A stretch of DNA of 64,000 bases from Streptomyces beihaiensis (GTDB lineage Bacteria; Actinomycetota; Actinomycetes; Streptomycetales; Streptomycetaceae): positions 1-64,000 of the forward strand of contig NZ_JAPHNL010000068.1 of NCBI RefSeq assembly GCF_026274175.1, given 5' to 3'. This document shows, piece after piece, positions 17,821 to 26,494 of this stretch. Each line of letters begins with the position of its first letter. Position 1 is the stretch's first letter. The position numbers and the translations under genes were made by a program. A model generated the notes under the pieces. The model worked only from the letters and a program-made list of their open reading frames with translations. It was not told where the DNA came from and ran no database searches.

Positions 17821-17919
17821 ACCGGGAGGGGCCGGCGGACCGTGAGGATTCACGGTTCGCCGGTCCCGAAGAGCACAATCACACCGAAACGACGGAGAAC
17901 ACAGGAAGGCCGCACGCCG

Positions 17920-18603
17920 ATGACGCGGGTGCTGGTGGTCGAGGACGATCCACAGCTCGTACGAGCCCTCATGATCAATCTGCGGGCCCGGCAGTACGAC
18001 GTGGATGCCGCCCCCGATGGCGTCACCGCGCTGCGGCTGGCAGCCGCCCGCCAGCCGGACGTCGTGGTCCTGGATCTGGGGCTGCCCGACATGGACGGCG
18101 TCGACGTGATCAAGGGGCTGCGCGGGTGGACCCGCGTACCGATCCTGGTACTGTCCGCCCGCGCCGCCTCCGGTGAAAAGGTCGCGGCCCTGGACGCGGG
18201 CGCCGACGACTACATCACCAAACCCTTCGGCATGGACGAGCTGCTGGCCCGGCTGCGCGCCGCCGTCCGCCGGAGCGCGGACGCACCCCTCACCCCCGAG
18301 ACGACCCTCGTCACCACCCCCGACTTCACGATCGACCTGGTGGCCAAGAGGGTCGTGCGAGACGACCGCGGCGTTCGCCTCACCCCCACCGAATGGCATC
18401 TGCTGGAGATCCTGGTCACCAACCCCGGCCGCCTCATCACCCAGAAACAGCTCCTCCAGGAGGTGTGGGGCATTTCCCAGAGCAACAGGACCAACTACCT
18501 GCGCGTCTACATGGCGCAACTACGTCGCAAACTGGAAGCGGACCCCGCCCATCCCCGCTACCTGATCACCGAGCCGGGCATGGGCTACCGCTTCGAGGCA
18601 TGA
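17920..18603 (+). CDS. kdpE: KdpE response regulator
   Basis: This 227-residue OmpR-family regulator has a receiver domain (residues 3-115) with the acidic pocket 'VEDD', phospho-acceptor Asp52 in 'VVLDLGLPD' and the switch Lys in 'YITKPF'. A winged-helix DNA-binding domain follows (about 125-225). It should activate kdpFABC under potassium limitation. The start ATG 17920 follows AGGAAGG. The stop overlaps a possible kdpD start (ATGA at 18600). In E. coli the order is kdpDE; here kdpE comes first. Confidence 0.95.
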   Translation: MTRVLVVEDDPQLVRALMINLRARQYDVDAAPDGVTALRLAAARQPDVVVLDLGLPDMDGVDVIKGLRGWTRVPILVLSARAASGEKVAALDAGADDYITKPFGMDELLARLRAAVRRSADAPLTPETTLVTTPDFTIDLVAKRVVRDDRGVRLTPTEWHLLEILVTNPGRLITQKQLLQEVWGISQSNRTNYLRVYMAQLRRKLEADPAHPRYLITEPGMGYRFEA

Positions 18604-18647
18604 CGCCCACGTCCGGGCACGGACACAGACACGAAGAGACGACACAC

Positions 18648-21200
18648 ATGGCACGCGGCAAGCTCCGGATCTACCTCGGCGCCGCACCGGGCGTCGGCAA
18701 GACGTACGCGATGCTCTCCGAGGCCCACCGCCGCATCGAACGCGGCAAGGACTGCGTGGTCGCGGTCGTGGAGCACCACGACCGCCCGCGCACCGAGGTG
18801 ATGCTGAGCGGACTGGAACAGATCCCGCGCCGGGAGCTGGAGTACCGGGGCGCGCGGTTCACCGAGATGGACACCGACACGGTCCTCGCACGCCACCCTC
18901 AGGTGGCCCTGGTGGACGAACTGGCGCACACGAACGTCCCCGGCTCGCGCAACGCCAAACGCTGGCAGGACGTGGAGGAACTGCTCGCCGCGGGCATCGA
19001 CGTCGTGTCGACCGTCAACATCCAGCACCTCGAATCCCTCGGCGACGTCGTCGAATCGATCACCGGCGTCCGGCAGCAGGAGACCGTGCCCGACGAGGTC
19101 GTGCGGCGCGCCGACCAGATCGAGCTGGTCGACATGTCCCCGGAAGCGCTGCGCCGCCGCATGGCCCATGGCAACATCTACAAGCCCGACAAGGTCGACG
19201 CGGCCCTGTCCAACTACTTCCGCCCCGGCAACCTCACCGCGCTGCGCGAGCTGGCCCTGCTGTGGGTGGCCGACCGGGTCGACGAATACCTCCACCAGTA
19301 CCGGGGCGAGCACGGCATCCGCTCCACCTGGCAGGCCCGCGAGCGCATCGTCGTCGGACTGACCGGCGGACCCGAGGGCCGTACGCTGATCAGGCGTGCG
19401 GCGCGGTTGGCGGAGAAGGGCGCGGGCGGCGAGGTCCTGGCCGTCTACATCGCCCGCAGCGACGGACTGACCGCCGCCTCACCCAAGGAACTCGCTGTCC
19501 AGCGCACCCTCGTCGAGGACCTGGGCGGCACATTCCACCACGTCGTCGGCGACGATGTCCCCGCCGCGCTCCTCGACTTCGCGCGCGGCGTCAACGCCAC
19601 CCAGATCGTGCTCGGCGTCTCACGGCGCAAGGGATGGCAGTACGCCTTCGGGCCCGGCGTGAGCGCCACCGTGGCCCGCGATTCCGGCCCCGACCTGGAC
19701 GTCCACCTCGTCACCCACGGCGAGGCGGGCAAGGGCCGGGGACTCCCGATCGCGCGCGGCGCCCGGCTGGGCCGGACCCGGCTGCTGTGGGGCTGGCTGC
19801 TCGGCGTCATCGGCCCCCTCCTGCTCACCTACACCCTCACCCACATCACACCCGGCCCCGGCCTCATCAACGACGTCCTGCTCTTCCTGACGCTGACGGT
19901 GGGCGCCGCACTGCTCGGCGGCCTGCTGCCCGCGCTGGCCTCGGCGGCCGTCGGCTCGCTCCTGCTCAACTGGTACTTCACACCACCGGTCCACACCTGG
20001 ACCATCGCCGACCCGGAGAACATCGTCGCCATCGCGGTCTTCTTCGCCGTCGCGGTGTCGGTGGCCTCCGTGGTGGACCTGGCCGCCCGCCGCACCCATC
20101 AGGCGGCGCGGCTGCGGGCCGAGTCGGAGATCCTCTCCCTCCTCGCGGGCAGCGTGCTGCGCGGCGAGACCAGCCCCGAGGCGATCCTCGAACGGGTCCG
20201 CGAGACCTTCTCCATGGAGTCGGCGGCCCTCCTGGAACGCGCAGGCGACGCCGCCCCGTGGACCTGCGTGGCCGAAGTCGGCTCCGACCCGGTCGTGGAC
20301 CGGCCAAAGGACGCCGACGTCGACATGCCGGTCGGCGACCACATCGCCCTGACGCTGTCCGGGCGCGTACTGCCCGCCGAGGACCGCCGCGTCCTGGCCG
20401 CGTTCGCCGCCCAGGCCGTGGTCGCCCTGGACCGGCAACGGCTCCAGGAGGAGGCCGGGCAGGCCAAGGTCCTGGCCGAGGGCAACCGCATCCGCACCGC
20501 GCTCCTCGCCGCCGTCAGCCACGACCTGCGCACGCCCCTGGCAGGCATCAAGGCATCGGTCACCTCACTCCGCTCCGACGACGTGGAGTGGTCCGAGGAG
20601 GACCGCGCCGAACTCCTCGAAGCCATCGAGGAGGGCGCGGACCGCCTCGACCACCTGGTCGGCAACCTGCTCGACATGTCCCGCCTGCAGACCGGCACCG
20701 TCACCCCGCTGATCCGCGAGACCGACCTCGACGAGGTCGTCCCCATGGCACTGGCCGGAGTCCCGGAACCCGACGAGCTGATCGACCTCGACATCCCGGA
20801 GACGCTGCCCATGGTGGCGGTCGACCGCGGACTGCTGGAACGCGCCGTGGCCAACGTCGTCGAGAACGCCGCCAAGTACAGCCCCCCGGGCGCGAAGGTC
20901 CTCGTCTCCGCGAGCGCGCTGCACGACCGCGTCGAGCTCCGCGTCGTCGACCGCGGCCCCGGCGTCCCCGACGAGGCCAAGGACCGCATCTTCGCCCCCT
21001 TCCAGCGCTACGGCGACGCCCCGCGCGGCGCCGGCGTCGGCCTTGGCCTCGCCGTCGCCCGCGGCTTCGCCGAGGTCATGGGCGGCACCCTCACCGCCGA
21101 GGACACCCCCGGCGGCGGCCTCACCATGGTCCTCACCCTCCCCACGACCACCGGCCACCCACCGAACCGACCGGAACTCCCGGCGACCGTGGCGACATAG
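18648..21200 (+). CDS. kdpD: KdpD sensor histidine kinase
   Basis: This 850-residue sensor has an N-terminal KdpD domain with Walker A 'GAAPGVGKT' and 'DELAHTNVPGSR', then a universal-stress-like domain, four close membrane helices (about 380-475) and a GAF-like region. A HisKA domain (His625 in 'AVSHDLRTPL') and an HATPase domain ('ENAAKYS', 'GVGLGLAV') complete it. It senses K+ status and phosphorylates KdpE. I chose ATG 18648, which starts right before the KdpD domain; ATG 18600 overlaps the kdpE stop and would add 16 residues. Confidence 0.95.
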   Translation: MARGKLRIYLGAAPGVGKTYAMLSEAHRRIERGKDCVVAVVEHHDRPRTEVMLSGLEQIPRRELEYRGARFTEMDTDTVLARHPQVALVDELAHTNVPGSRNAKRWQDVEELLAAGIDVVSTVNIQHLESLGDVVESITGVRQQETVPDEVVRRADQIELVDMSPEALRRRMAHGNIYKPDKVDAALSNYFRPGNLTALRELALLWVADRVDEYLHQYRGEHGIRSTWQARERIVVGLTGGPEGRTLIRRAARLAEKGAGGEVLAVYIARSDGLTAASPKELAVQRTLVEDLGGTFHHVVGDDVPAALLDFARGVNATQIVLGVSRRKGWQYAFGPGVSATVARDSGPDLDVHLVTHGEAGKGRGLPIARGARLGRTRLLWGWLLGVIGPLLLTYTLTHITPGPGLINDVLLFLTLTVGAALLGGLLPALASAAVGSLLLNWYFTPPVHTWTIADPENIVAIAVFFAVAVSVASVVDLAARRTHQAARLRAESEILSLLAGSVLRGETSPEAILERVRETFSMESAALLERAGDAAPWTCVAEVGSDPVVDRPKDADVDMPVGDHIALTLSGRVLPAEDRRVLAAFAAQAVVALDRQRLQEEAGQAKVLAEGNRIRTALLAAVSHDLRTPLAGIKASVTSLRSDDVEWSEEDRAELLEAIEEGADRLDHLVGNLLDMSRLQTGTVTPLIRETDLDEVVPMALAGVPEPDELIDLDIPETLPMVAVDRGLLERAVANVVENAAKYSPPGAKVLVSASALHDRVELRVVDRGPGVPDEAKDRIFAPFQRYGDAPRGAGVGLGLAVARGFAEVMGGTLTAEDTPGGGLTMVLTLPTTTGHPPNRPELPATVAT

Positions 21201-21246
21201 GACGCACGCAGGGACAGCGCTGACAGTGCTGTCCGCACCCGCTTGA

Positions 21247-21563
21247 TCAGCGCCGCCGTCCCGGCGGTGCCGGCGGCGGAGACGGCGTGGCTGCTCCGGC
21301 GCGAACCGGGGCGTCGGCGCGTTGCGTGGTGCTGCGGGCCCCGGCTGCTTGTGCTCGGCGGCCCGGTGCGTGCCGCTCGCCGAGGCGGCGGACGCGCCAG
21401 GTCAGGGCGCGGGCCGGGCTGCGGGCGTCGTCCAGCGGGCGCCGGCCGAGCGCCTGGTCGAGGACGGTGGTGGCCGTTGTGGCGGACGGCTCCGACACGT
21501 CTGGGATGCTCTCACCGCCGTACTCGCCGAAGCGGACGCGGGTGTCGACCACATCGCCCGCAC
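21247..21563 (-). other. Unassigned minus-strand frame related to the segment at 28414-28620
   Basis: Read on the minus strand, this stretch encodes a C-terminal fragment with 'DDARSPARALTWRVRRL', ending in RRR-stop. The sequence at 28414-28620 encodes 'DDAQSPARVLTCRIQRL' and also ends in RRR-stop. The two copies are in the same orientation at the two ends of the accessory region. I do not recognise the family. It may be the remains of a duplicated gene end. Confidence 0.4.
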
Positions 21564-21578
21564 GAAGGCGACGCCTTG

Positions 21579-21619
21579 CCCCTGCCTCGGAAGGACGTAA
21601 CGTCCTTCCGAGGCAGGGG
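21579..21619. repeat. Perfect 20-bp palindrome with one-base centre
   Basis: CCCCTGCCTCGGAAGGACGT (21579-21598), A, then its exact reverse complement (21600-21619). A nearly uninterrupted 41-base palindrome is too tight for a normal terminator loop. It sits immediately before the broken lacI/integrase fusion. Confidence 0.9.
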
Positions 21620-21649
21620 GCAGCGCGTACGGGTGGGCACCAGGGTGCG

Positions 21650-21784
21650 AAGCTCATCGACGTCGCGCGGCTGGCGCGGGTCTCCACGGGGACGGTCTCC
21701 CACGTCCTCAACCGACCCGACCGGGTCGCCGAGGTCACCCGGGTGCGGGTCGAGAAGGCCATAGCCGACCTCGGACTCGTGCGG
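21650..21784 (+). pseudogene. LacI-family regulator, N-terminal HTH fragment
   Basis: About 45 codons encode a LacI-type HTH ('LIDVARLARVSTGTVSHVL', then 'VAEVTRVRVEKAIADLGLV'). There is no start codon directly upstream and no ligand-binding domain downstream: the frame runs into integrase sequence. The regulator was cut off by the rearrangement that formed this junction. Confidence 0.75.
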
Positions 21785-21793
21785 GGCGGCACG

Positions 21794-22267
21794 GTGTCGG
21801 AGCATGCGGCCCACTGGCGCAGGAACGGCTTCGCTACCTGGCTGCTCACCCCGGCGGTTTCCGGCTGGTACCCGAAGAAGGCACCACAGGAGGCCCGCCC
21901 CGTGCCCATCCTCGGCGGGCCGTGACCTGGCGTCCCGGCAAGAGGGCGCCGCGCCACCGATCGCGCCGATGCCTGCTGGCTCCAGATCGTCAAGGGCCTC
22001 ATACCTCACGGTCTCCGTCACACCCACCGGACGATGCTGGAGGACCTGGGCACGGAGAAGGTGCTCATGGACGAGTGCATGGGTCACCTCGACGGTTCGG
22101 TCTCCGCGCGCTACGCCCACGCCACTCGTGGTATATGAGAACGCCTCATGCTCGGCCTGACCCAGCAGTGGGAGGCAGCACTCGACGCCCGCCTGGCCCT
22201 GTGCCCGACGTCACCGGTGCGCGTCCTCAACGACCTTCTGCGCGCACACGCAGCCGTTCTCCGATAG
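21794..22267 (+). pseudogene. Tyrosine site-specific integrase, broken C-terminal half
   Basis: In frame with the lacI fragment, the sequence encodes an integrase catalytic region: 'HWRRNGFATWL', then an in-frame stop TGA at 21923-21925 where relatives usually have Trp, then 'GLIPHGLRHTHRTM' with the HxLRH motif, 'MGHLDGSVSARYAHAT', and a second stop at 22136. In another frame it resumes with 'LTQQWEAALDARLALCPTSP' up to the TAG at 22265-22267. It therefore carries one nonsense and at least one frameshift mutation, and lacks its N-terminal half. Relatives integrate actinobacterial elements into tRNA genes; a tRNA-Pro lies 6.4 kb away. Confidence 0.82.
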
Positions 22268-22389
22268 CTGCACGGCGCCCCACCACACTGTCGCGGGCAC
22301 CGCCGTTTTCCCCATAGGAGGGTGGCGGTCCGACGCTCATGCGCCAGCGTGTATCCGAGGGCGCCCACACGGCCAGCAGAGACAACAGG

Positions 22390-23535
22390 TCAGTGCCGAA
22401 GGGAGGGGTGCGCCTTCTCAAGCGCTCTTCTCCCCAGCACCAGTTTGTCGAACTCCTCGTCGCTGATCACGGGCGCGTCCGTGATGTAGTAGCGGAAGCG
22501 GTGGTCGTCAATCTCCACGCTGAGGTTCGCGTGCTGGGCGGCTGCCTCCGTGAGAGGGAGCGCTTTTGCCTGACGCAGAGCCTCCGCGCTCACCGGGCTG
22601 CTGGCGGACAGGGAAAGCAGCTCCAGAAAGTCGGTCTCGGAAATGACCTCGATCTCATGCCCGGCATCCAGGAGTTCCTGCGCCTTCCGATGCTTCCCGC
22701 TGAGCGTCATGCCGGGTGCGAAGCGCGTGGGGTCGGCGGTGCCGACGACCAGGATGTCGGTCTTGCGGCTCACCCCCGCTGTGGCTTGCGCGCCGATGTC
22801 TGCCAGTCGCTGTTGGGCCTCGGCGCGGGACAGGGAGTTCAGCGTGCCGGTGATGCAGACGTGGCGGCCGTACAGGGGGCCCTCGGGGTCTGCCTCCGGA
22901 TTCGCGGTCGGGATGGGCTGCCGCTTCTCCTGGACGCGGCAGCGACAGCTCGACCAGGACCCGGAGTCCGGGTAGAGCTGGCCGTAACGGATATGGAGTT
23001 TCCTCAGCAGATCATCGAGTTTGTCCGTGCCGTGCACGGGCATGGCGGCCAGCATGACGCGAGCGGCCGTGTCGGCATCTGCTTGAGCATCGTGGTGGGC
23101 GCCCGTCATGGGTACGCCGGCAGCCTCAGCTACGAACGGAAGGCGATAGGCAAGAAGCCTCCACGTTTGGCGGGCGACTACCAGGGAGCAGGCATACCGG
23201 ACCCTGGGCCATTCGACCGCCGTCTCCGTGCAGGCTGCGCGCAATGCCCCGAAGTCGAAAGCGGCGTTATGGGCGACCAACGGACGGCCGTCGGCGAAGT
23301 CGAGGATCTGCCGCAGAACCGCCGGCCAGGCAGGCGCTCCATCGACCATCTGAGCAGTGATGCCGTGGATGGAGGTGTTGTATGCCGCGAAGCCTCCGTC
23401 ACCGGGAGGGCTCACCAATGTGGAGAACCGTTCCGTGATCTTTCCGGCAACAACGGCTGTCATGCCGACCGAACAGATGCTCCCTGGCCAGTAGTTGGCG
23501 GTCTCGAAGTCGATTGAAACCCAGTCACCGTTCAC
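22390..23535 (-). CDS. DEDDh exonuclease-BRCT protein with a DNA-ligase-like C-terminal segment
   Basis: This 381-residue protein has a DnaQ-like 3'-5' exonuclease domain (about 4-170) with 'SIDFETA' carrying the first acidic pair, '[12 protein letters not shown]' carrying the second Asp, and '[10 protein letters not shown]' with the DEDDh His and last Asp. A BRCT domain follows (about 220-300, '[10 protein letters not shown]'). The last 45 residues ('[20 protein letters not shown]') closely resemble the Ia domain at the N-terminus of NAD-dependent DNA ligase LigA, but the adenylation domain is absent. The ATG at 23535 is a clean start. It suggests a DNA-processing role. The ligase-like tail is unusual and may be a fusion scar. 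Confidence 0.75.
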   Translation of the reverse strand: MNGDWVSIDFETANYWPGSICSVGMTAVVAGKITERFSTLVSPPGDGGFAAYNTSIHGITAQMVDGAPAWPAVLRQILDFADGRPLVAHNAAFDFGALRAACTETAVEWPRVRYACSLVVARQTWRLLAYRLPFVAEAAGVPMTGAHHDAQADADTAARVMLAAMPVHGTDKLDDLLRKLHIRYGQLYPDSGSWSSCRCRVQEKRQPIPTANPEADPEGPLYGRHVCITGTLNSLSRAEAQQRLADIGAQATAGVSRKTDILVVGTADPTRFAPGMTLSGKHRKAQELLDAGHEIEVISETDFLELLSLSASSPVSAEALRQAKALPLTEAAAQHANLSVEIDDHRFRYYITDAPVISDEEFDKLVLGRRALEKAHPSLRH

Positions 23536-23606
23536 GATTCCCTCCCCGCACTCCTTGAGATCTTCACACGCCCGGTGGGGTTCGGGGAACGTATGCGTCC
23601 CTTCGA

Positions 23607-23831
23607 TCAGGCGCCGAGATTGCGCCGCACCCGCAGGGAATAGGTCGTCCCTTCCGGGCCGCTACTACTGCCCCAGCCGACGCTGGTAGCGACGTTCCAG
23701 CCTTGCTGTTCCCGCATCTGCTGGGCGAAGGCGTCCAAGTTTCGGATCTCGGTGCGTTGTGGCAAACCGGATCTTGTTCGAGGGGCAGCGGGTGGTCGTC
23801 TGGACTGAGGTTCGGGTGCGGTCGCGGGCAT
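23607..23831 (-). CDS. Small hypothetical protein or gene remnant
   Basis: This 74-residue frame has a Pro/Arg-rich N-terminus. Its second half ('[20 protein letters not shown]') reads like a real folded segment. I do not recognise it. It lies between the exonuclease gene and the IS5 remnant, so it may be the end of a gene cut by the insertion. Confidence 0.35.
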   Translation of the reverse strand: MPATAPEPQSRRPPAAPRTRSGLPQRTEIRNLDAFAQQMREQQGWNVATSVGWGSSSGPEGTTYSLRVRRNLGA

Positions 23832-23891
23832 GAGAGAACGGGCCCCTTGGTAGTGACGCGGTTACGACACCAGCACGACCAAGGAAGCCCG

Positions 23892-24187
23892 TTGCCTGAT
23901 CAGTTGAGCAGCACCACTGTGGCTGCGTCTACTGCGGTCACCCCTGGGTGTGACTGCTACGTGCACAGGTTCGGTTCGATCGCTCCGGGACGGCGGGCAG
24001 GCTGCTATCCGAGTGACATGACGGATGCGGAGTGGGCCGAGGTCCGCTCCGCGATGCCGGTGCCGACCTGGCTGCTGAAGCGGGGCGGGCGTCCGGAGGC
24101 GTACTGCCACCGGGAGATACTCGACGCTGTGCGCTATCTGGTCGACAACGGCGTGAAGTGGATGGCCATGCCGGTCGACTTTCCATA
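23892..24187 (+). mobile_element. IS5-family transposase remnant
   Basis: The frame encodes 'CDCYVHRFGSIAP' and 'MTDAEWAEVRSAMPVP', then 'YCHREILDAVRYLVDNGVKW', the N-terminal DUF4096 domain of streptomycete IS5-type transposases. Homology stops at about 24187, after 'MPVDFP', and the frame continues into the antisense of a metallophosphatase gene, so the DDE catalytic part is missing. The left end near 23849-23885 shows a CCTTGGT/ACCAAGG inverted pair that may be part of the old terminal repeat. Confidence 0.8.
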
Positions 24188-24189
24188 CC

Positions 24190-24550
24190 GGCGGGCGGTG
24201 ACCGCGACGCGACGGCCGCCGATCGTTGTGATGCGTACGCGCTCGAAGAGCGGTTCGCCGCTGTCGTCGATGGTGTTCGCGCACACGGCCATCGCGTGGA
24301 GGGTGGGTTCGAAGTAGTGGGGCCAGCCGTGGTTTCCGGGGGCGATCACGTCGTAGAGGCCGGTGAGGATGTTCCGCTCGATCTGTCCGTGGCCGAGGCG
24401 GTAGTGGCCGCTGCCTTCGAAGAAGTCGCCGCAGTCCACGATCAGGCTGTGGGGGCGGGCGGCGTGGAGGTGGGCGAGCAGCGGTGTCGCCGTGTCGAGG
24501 GCGGAGTGGACGTCGGTGGTCGCGATGATCTGCCGGAGGTGGCGGTTCAC
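24190..24550 (-). pseudogene. Metallophosphatase, truncated by the IS5 remnant
   Basis: About 120 N-terminal residues of a metallophosphoesterase are present: 'IIATTDVHSALD' (first metal ligands), 'VDCGDFFEGSG' and 'APGNHGW'. The frame then meets transposase sequence and stops without the later His motifs, so the active site is incomplete. It starts at GTG 24550, overlapping the stop of the MurA-like gene, and would have been the third gene of that operon. Confidence 0.75.
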
Positions 24551-25869
24551 GGGGTCACCTCGCAGATGTCGGCGCCCAGGGCGTGCAGCTTCACCGGTAG
24601 GTCGGCGTGGCCGCGGCGGAGTTGTTCGAGGCCGCCGAGGGTGGTGATGCCGTGTGCGGTGAGGCCGGCGGTGAGCAGGGCGGAGCCGGTGCGGATGTCG
24701 GTGGTCTCCACGCCCGCGCCGGTCAGCTGCTGGGGGCCGGTGAAGCGGCACTCGGTGGGGGTGATCGCGCGGATATCGGCTCCGAGGCGGGCGAGTTGGG
24801 GCAGGAGGTTGTTGTGGCGGCCGGGGTTGATGGCGTCGGCGAACAGGTGCGTACCGGGGCGGGTGAGGGCCAGGGCCAGCAGGGGCGGTTCGAAGTCGGA
24901 GTCCAGGCCACCGGGCGAGAGTGAGGCGATGGCCCGAAGTGAGCGGCCGGTCGGGAGGGCGTCCTGGGCCTGGACGGTGAGGGTGGTGCCCTCAGAGGCG
25001 GCGGGGATGCCGAGCCGGTGCAAGGCGGCGATCAGGGGTGCGACGTCGTCGCCGCGTACGCCGGTGATCGTGGCGGTGCCACCGGTGGCCGCGACCGCGC
25101 AGGCCAGCGTGCCCGCCTCGATCTTGTCGCCGGGCACCGTCCACATGATGTCGTCGTCCCAGACGGAGGTCGGCGGCTGAAGCGCGAGGACGCGCTCGCT
25201 CACCTGGGACTTCCACCCTGCTCCCTGCAACGCCTCTACGACGCCGAGTACTTCGGGCGAGAGATTCGGCCCACCAAGGCGCAGTGGACGCCGCGCGACG
25301 ACCGCGCGCAGCAGTGCGGCGATGCTCGCCCCGCGCGAGCGGAAGGGCAGCATGACCGACACGGTGCCGGTGCCGCCCGTGGCCGCTTCCACCAGATAGC
25401 CGTGGTCGTCGACGGTGGTGCGGTCACCGAAGCGCCCGTACACCTTGAAGTGCTGTTCCATCCCGCGCTCCCCGATGGCGCAGCCACCCGGCCAGGGCAG
25501 GCGCGCCCGTCCGTACGCGCCGAGCAGTGCGGGCACGAGGTAGTAGGAGGCCCGGATACTGGCGGCGGCCTCGGTATCGGGTCCGGACGGGGTGCCGCTG
25601 CCGCTGGGCAGGATCACGACTGTGTGCGGGGTGGTGACAGGGCGGGCGGCGTGCCAGCCGGACTGCTGGAGCAGGGTGAGCAGTGTCTCGACGTCGGTGC
25701 TCGTCGGGACGTTGCTCAGGCGCACGGGGCGATGGAGTGCCGCCGCGGTGGCCAGCAGGGGCAGGGCCGCGTTCTTGGAGCCGTCGACGGCCACGGTCCC
25801 AGCAAGCGGGTTACCGGGCCGTACCGCGACCACTTCGGCGGCGACAGGTGGAATCCGTACAACAGACAA
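24547..25869 (-). CDS. MurA-like UDP-N-acetylglucosamine 1-carboxyvinyltransferase paralogue
   Basis: This 440-residue EPSP-synthase-family enzyme has the N-terminal motif 'GSKNAALPLL' and the catalytic-loop Cys in 'WPGGCAIGERG', both typical of MurA, which adds enolpyruvate to UDP-GlcNAc. The C-terminal 'GGLEQLRRGHADLPVKLHAL' matches the family end. It starts at TTG 25869 with AGGAG 7 bases upstream, 3 bases after the anti-sigma-like gene. Its place between an anti-sigma-like ATPase and a metallophosphatase, away from cell-wall genes, suggests a specialised pathway rather than the housekeeping peptidoglycan enzyme. Confidence 0.85.
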   Translation of the reverse strand: MSVVRIPPVAAEVVAVRPGNPLAGTVAVDGSKNAALPLLATAAALHRPVRLSNVPTSTDVETLLTLLQQSGWHAARPVTTPHTVVILPSGSGTPSGPDTEAAASIRASYYLVPALLGAYGRARLPWPGGCAIGERGMEQHFKVYGRFGDRTTVDDHGYLVEAATGGTGTVSVMLPFRSRGASIAALLRAVVARRPLRLGGPNLSPEVLGVVEALQGAGWKSQVSERVLALQPPTSVWDDDIMWTVPGDKIEAGTLACAVAATGGTATITGVRGDDVAPLIAALHRLGIPAASEGTTLTVQAQDALPTGRSLRAIASLSPGGLDSDFEPPLLALALTRPGTHLFADAINPGRHNNLLPQLARLGADIRAITPTECRFTGPQQLTGAGVETTDIRTGSALLTAGLTAHGITTLGGLEQLRRGHADLPVKLHALGADICEVTP

Positions 25870-25872
25870 CGC

Positions 25873-26316
25873 TCAACTCCTCTGTGAAGGAAGGCGAGAT
25901 GGGATGGCGGGGAATGGTGCGCCGACTTTGAACTGGGCCCAGCAGCGTTTGCCGGACGGCAACTGATCGCATCCGTGCAGATCGGCGAGCGCGGCGACGA
26001 GGAACAGCCCGCGCCCGCCCTCGGCCTCCGGGTCAGGCAGAGCGACCTGCGGGAGGCGGCCATCGGACGCGCTGTCGGTCACGTCGAGCAGCAGACCGGC
26101 ATCGTCGAGGCGGGCACCGGCCCAGATCGGCCCGCCGCCGGCGTGTCGGACCGCGTTCGCGATCAGCTCCCCGGCGGCCAGTTCCACCGTGTCCAGGAGG
26201 TCGCGGTCGAGGAGGTCGCCCCAGGCCGTCCGTATACCGAGCGCGAGCTGTCGCCGCGCATCACGGGCGGCGGCCGGGGTACCGGCGACGGGCAGACGGA
26301 TCTCGTGCGCTTCCAT
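25873..26316 (-). CDS. ATP-binding protein of the RsbW/SpoIIAB anti-sigma type
   Basis: This 147-residue HATPase_c protein has an N-box-like 'AAGELIANAVRHA', a G1-type 'VTDSASDGRLPQ' and a G2 motif 'EAEGGRGLFLVAALAD'. Streptomyces has many such single-domain kinases that bind sigma or anti-anti-sigma factors. The start at ATG 26316 is fixed by AGGAGG 6 bases upstream. It is the first gene of a minus-strand operon with the MurA-like gene and is divergent from the HTH regulator. Confidence 0.85.
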   Translation of the reverse strand: MEAHEIRLPVAGTPAAARDARRQLALGIRTAWGDLLDRDLLDTVELAAGELIANAVRHAGGGPIWAGARLDDAGLLLDVTDSASDGRLPQVALPDPEAEGGRGLFLVAALADLHGCDQLPSGKRCWAQFKVGAPFPAIPSRLPSQRS

Positions 26317-26494
26317 GAGCGGCCTCCTGGTCGGTTCGGCGGCCACTCCACGTAACCGGGCCGGGGCCGAGCGGAGCCAGGAGGTGTGCCGGTGCCGCAT
26401 GACTTATGCAGTTGCTGCATCGCAGTCAATTCGCTGTCGCTTACGCTCGGTTGAGCAGGCACGATCGGCGGCGGCGGAAGGGGCCGTGGCACAG

